Below, piece by piece: positions 60,910 to 64,000 of a DNA stretch of 64,000 nt. The stretch comes from Saccopteryx bilineata (lineage: Eukaryota > Chordata > Mammalia > Chiroptera > Emballonuridae): contig NC_089491.1 in assembly GCF_036850765.1 (NCBI RefSeq), forward strand, positions 89,498,740-89,562,739. The letters run 5' to 3'. Under the pieces are notes generated by a model. The model did no database searches, was not told the origin of the DNA, and worked only from the letters and a program-made list of their open reading frames with translations. Positions within the stretch are counted from its first letter, which is position 1. Each line of letters begins with the position of its first letter. The position numbers were made by a program, and so were the translations under genes.

Positions 60910-61910
60910 TGTTATAAAGTACTGTATCCCAGATTCTGAAAGGCACTGTACCTCACTTCATCGGGTTTACGTAGAGACACCAAGTCCAGATAAATTTTGA
61001 AGGGTTTTATTAAAGGAGATTTATTAAATATGCCAGCCGCATATGGCTGACATAAGGCAACAGACCCAAATCATGTGTGCCAAGTATATTTCAGAGGCTG
61101 GTTATATACCCTTGCACTACACACAGTTTGGGGGGCATGACAGTACGACATAATCATTAACAAGATTATAACATTTGTCTAGGGCAGGGGTAGTCAACCT
61201 TTTTATACCTACTGCCCACTTTTGTATCTCTGTTAGTAGTAAAAGTTTCTAACCATACACCATTCCACAGTAACGGTGATTTATAAAGTAGGAAAGTAAC
61301 TTTACTTTATAAAATTTATAAAGCAGAGTTATAGCAAATTAAAGTAATAATAATAATTACTTACCAAGTACTTCATGTTGGATTTTCACTAAGTTTGGCA
61401 GAATAAATCTTTATAAAACTTACTATAGTTAAATCTATTTTTTTATTTATACTTTGTTTGCTCCACTACCGCCCACCATGAAAGCTGGAACGCCCACTAG
61501 TGGGTGGTAGGGACCAGGTTGACTACCACTGGTCTAGGGGATTTACATAGAATGTTAAAGCTTTCAAGGTAAGGCAGTCAAAGACATTCACAAATCCTTT
61601 TAGTATCTATCTCTCCTCCTTTGCCTAGAGGTACATGTTAATCTCAGATTTCAGGAAGGGAGGGAGAGCTAAAATCAGTGTAGGGTGGTATGTAAATTTT
61701 GCCTCTTATTGAAAGCAAAAGGGAGTTCTTCAGATAACCTTAATCCTTTCAGAGAACTTAAAAACCAAATGACCCTAGTCATCCTTATAAATCAGGAGAC
61801 TTCTACATTCTTTCTCCTCCATTTTCCAAAGAAAGGTCAGTAAAGCCTGACCTTTTCCTTCTAGAATATCAATATCAATTTTGCAGCTTTTTGGTACCTT
61901 ACAACAACAG
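60910..61910 (-). mobile_element. Probable older ERV LTR, split by the hAT MITE
   Basis: On the minus strand, CTTTAATAAAACCCTTC is followed by TTTATCTGGACTTGGTGTCT, which looks like the polyadenylation signal and U5 start of a gammaretrovirus-type LTR. Possible ends are TGTTG near 61908 and ...ACA near 60910, but no target duplication is clear, so the boundaries are guesses. Confidence 0.4.
61185..61531. mobile_element. hAT-type MITE, 347 bases
   Basis: Inverted ends CAGGGGTAGTCAACCT and AGGTTGACTACCACTG with a perfect 8-base duplication GTCTAGGG (61177-61184 and 61532-61539). The interior is AT-rich and has no ORF. It interrupts a probable older LTR. Confidence 0.93.
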
Positions 61911-61952
61911 CACTAGGTTTTTCTGTATCACAAATGCTTAATTGCTGACAGT

Positions 61953-62430
61953 TGTTGGGCAGATAAAATGTATTATGCTCACTTTGTTAAAGATGGCGCT
62001 GCCCACGTGGAGGCCGTCACCCAGGTGATATTAATGTGTGTTGGGGGTGGGCTAAAGGCAGGCAGAATCCTTGTAGCCTGGGGCTTGGTTTTGGGATTAA
62101 GCCTTTCCCACCCTTTTTGATGTGGGGTGGTGCAATCCCATCATGTCTCTGATAAGTGACTTTGTATTAGAGACTTCTCTATTTTGTATATTGGATTAAA
62201 GGTTTGGATTTCTACACTATAAAATGGGGGCAGAATGGGAGCTTGCTCTTGGTTCCTGAGATTATCATTAGAGGAGAGAGCAGAGAGGAGAGCAGAGAAA
62301 GGCCACGTAGAGGAGGCCAGGAGAAGCAGCCAAGGGGGCGGAGTGTTGAGTGGGAAGCCAGTTTGTGCAGAGTTTGTGCAGGGAGAAGGAAGGAGATGGG
62401 GAACAGAGGTGAATAAGGCTGGTGAGCTAG
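61953..62430 (+). mobile_element. ERV LTR 'A' (plus), first segment
   Basis: It starts TGTTGGGCAGATAAAATG. Its promoter-like part has CTATAAAATGGGGG near 62217. It is cut after GAGCTAG, where a minus-strand LTR has inserted. It continues at 63111-63152 and 63817-64000. Confidence 0.9.
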
Positions 62431-63105
62431 TGTAAAGCCAGTAGTCACGGCCACTATCACAGCCACCTGGCCCATGCAGGTTCGCATTGGATTCGGACAG
62501 TCGGTAAAGAAACAACGGAGCCAAAACTGATGGGCCAACATCTTTAATCCTAGCTTGCACCCGGCGGGCAAGTAAAAACACACACCGGGCTCCAAAACCC
62601 ACTCACCTTCAGTGCTCACAAAGCTACTGACTTATCCGAGTTTCCTATAATCAAAGGTTTCTAGCTCACCAGACTTATTCACCTCTGTTCCCCATCTCCT
62701 TCCTTCTCTCTGCACTAACTGGCTTCTCACTCAACACTCCGCCATCTTGGCTGCGTCTCCTGGCCTCCTCCATGTGGCCTTTCTCTGCTCTCTGCTCTAA
62801 TGATAATCTCAGGAACCGAGAGAGCAAGCTCCCGTTCTGCCCCCATTCTATAGTGTAGAAATCCAAACCTTTAATCCAATATACAAAATAGGGAAGTCTC
62901 TAATACAAAGTCACTTATCTGGGGCATGATGGGATTGTACCACCCCACATCAAAAAGGGTGGGAAAGAATCCCAAAACCAAGCCCCAGGCTACAAAGATC
63001 CTGCCTGCCCACAGAGACACACATTAATATCACCTGGGCAACGGCCTCTATGTGGGCAGCGCCATCTTTAACAAAGTGAGCATAATATCTTTTATTTGCC
63101 CAACA
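62431..63105 (-). mobile_element. Solo ERV LTR 1, inserted in LTR A
   Basis: A 675-base LTR in minus orientation with TG...CA ends (TGTTGGGCAAATAAAA at its 5' end; ...GGCTTTACA at its 3' end). It carries a TATAGAATGGGGGC box and an ATTAAAGATG polyadenylation-type signal. GCTAG is duplicated at 62426-62430 and 63106-63110. There is no internal viral sequence. Confidence 0.92.
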
Positions 63106-63110
63106 GCTAG

Positions 63111-63152
63111 AAACCTTTGATTCTAGGAAACTCGGATAAGTCAGTAGCTTTG
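63111..63152 (+). mobile_element. LTR A, second segment (42 bases)
   Basis: AAACCTTTGATTCTAGGAAA onward is, in plus orientation, exactly the part that follows GAGCTAG in the other LTRs. It bridges the two inserted solo LTRs. Confidence 0.88.
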
Positions 63153-63811
63153 TGTAAAGCCAGGAGGCAGGGCCAGGGCCACTATCAGAGGAGCCCAGCC
63201 CATGCAGGTTCGCATTGGATTCGGACAGTCGGTAAAGAAACCATGGAGCCAAAAACTGGTGGGCCATAGTCTTTAATCTAGCTTGCACCCGGCGGGCAAG
63301 TAAAAATACACACTGGGCTCCAAAACCCAGTCACACTCAGTGCTCACAAAGCCACTGACTTATCCGAGTTTCCTAGAATCAAAGGTTTCTAGCTCACCAG
63401 ACTTATTCTCCTCAGTTCCCCATTTCCTTCCTTATCCCAGATACAAAGTCTACATAAACTGGTATCTCACTCAGCACTCTGCCATCTTAGCTGCTTCTCC
63501 TGGCCTCCTCCACATGGCCTCCTTCCGCTGCTGGCTCTACTCTCTCATGCTGATCATCCCAGGAACCAAGAGCCCCAAACTCCCGCTCCGTTCCCATTTT
63601 ATAGTGTAGAAATCCAAACCCTTAATCCAATATACAAAATAGGGAAGTCTCTGAGGCATGACAGGATTGTACCACCTCACACCAAAAAGGGTGGGACAGG
63701 CTTAATCCCAAAACCAAGCCTCAGGCTACAACAATTCTCAACACACATTAATATCACCTGGGCAACGGCCTCTTTAACAAAGTGAGCATAATACATTTTA
63801 TCTGCCCAACA
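63153..63811 (-). mobile_element. Solo ERV LTR 2, inserted in LTR A
   Basis: A 659-base minus-strand LTR of the same family, with the same TG...CA ends. CTTTG is duplicated at 63148-63152 and 63812-63816. It has the same CTATAAAATGGG box, and no internal sequence. Confidence 0.92.
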
Positions 63812-63816
63812 CTTTG

Positions 63817-64000
63817 TGAGCACTGAATGAGTGGGTTTTGGAACCCAGTGTGTGTTTTTACTTGCCTGCCAGGTGCAAGCTAGGATTAAAGATAATGGCC
63901 CATCAGTTTTTGGCTCCGTTGTTTCTTTACCGACTGTCCGAATCCAATGCGAACCTGCATGGGCCAGGCTGCTGTGATGGTGGCCCTGGCTACTGGCTTT
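63817..64000 (+). mobile_element. LTR A, third segment, runs off the window
   Basis: It resumes with TGAGCACTGAATGAGTGGG and includes GGATTAAAGATAATGG, then reaches ...GGCTACTGGCTTT, three bases short of the expected ACA end. Whether LTR A is solo or the 5' LTR of a provirus cannot be seen. Confidence 0.88.

Larger units (their letters stand above)
58371..64000 (-). other. MOB3B: MOB3B intron 1 (5' part not in window)
   Basis: This sequence lies upstream of the first coding exon. In other mammals the first MOB3B exon is non-coding and distant. No promoter or CpG island was recognised in this stretch, which is mostly transposons. Confidence 0.75.

Noticed and set aside
61953..64000. A retroviral gene remnant in the LTR cluster
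   Set aside because: Only LTR sequence is present. The frames of up to 153 codons here are chance ORFs of the LTRs, and the gap between the two solo LTRs is fully explained by LTR A.

Overview
The window is mammalian nuclear DNA, almost certainly from a bat. The evidence is at least six copies of a long tRNA-derived SINE (A and B boxes, pyrimidine-rich middle, A-rich tail, 9-15 base target-site duplications) of the kind I associate with horseshoe bats and relatives (Rhin-1-like). There are also ERV LTRs and short non-autonomous DNA transposons, two of them with perfect 8-base target duplications. The host assignment to Rhinolophoidea is an inference from memory of the SINE family, not a database result. 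Base composition, old MIR/L2/MER elements and simple repeats all fit a mammalian intron.

Only one protein-coding exon is convincing: the first coding exon of MOB3B (MOB kinase activator 3B) on the minus strand, 57755-58370. It has a clean 3' splice site, a short upstream ORF, an in-frame stop before the ATG, 139 codons plus one base, and a consensus GTAAGT donor. Everything to its left (1-57754) is therefore MOB3B intron 2, and everything to its right (58371-64000) is intron 1. No other gene was found. The remaining MOB3B exons and the neighbouring genes lie outside the window.

Layout. 1-44200 is ordinary intron: unique sequence interspersed with MIR, L2, L1 3' ends, a MER20, a Tigger-like element, a 319-base hAT MITE (10367-10685), a 159-base foldback SPIN-like MITE sitting inside an L2 copy (37233-37391), and the bat SINEs. 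44204-49385 is a minisatellite of about 206 copies of a 25-base unit, in which all three plus-strand frames stay open for about 1800 codons only because the unit lacks stop trinucleotides. 49386-57754 returns to ordinary intron. 58371-61900 holds old and younger DNA transposons and a probable minus-strand LTR split by a hAT MITE. 61953-64000 is a nested cluster in which two minus-strand solo LTRs have inserted 42 bases apart into a plus-strand LTR of the same family, each leaving a 5-base target duplication.

The most interesting items are the minisatellite with its higher-order structure, the CTCF-core-like motifs carried by the bat SINEs (seven near-perfect copies, two elements with two each), the LTR-into-LTR nest, and the palindromic SPIN-like MITE. 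No new protein system was found.
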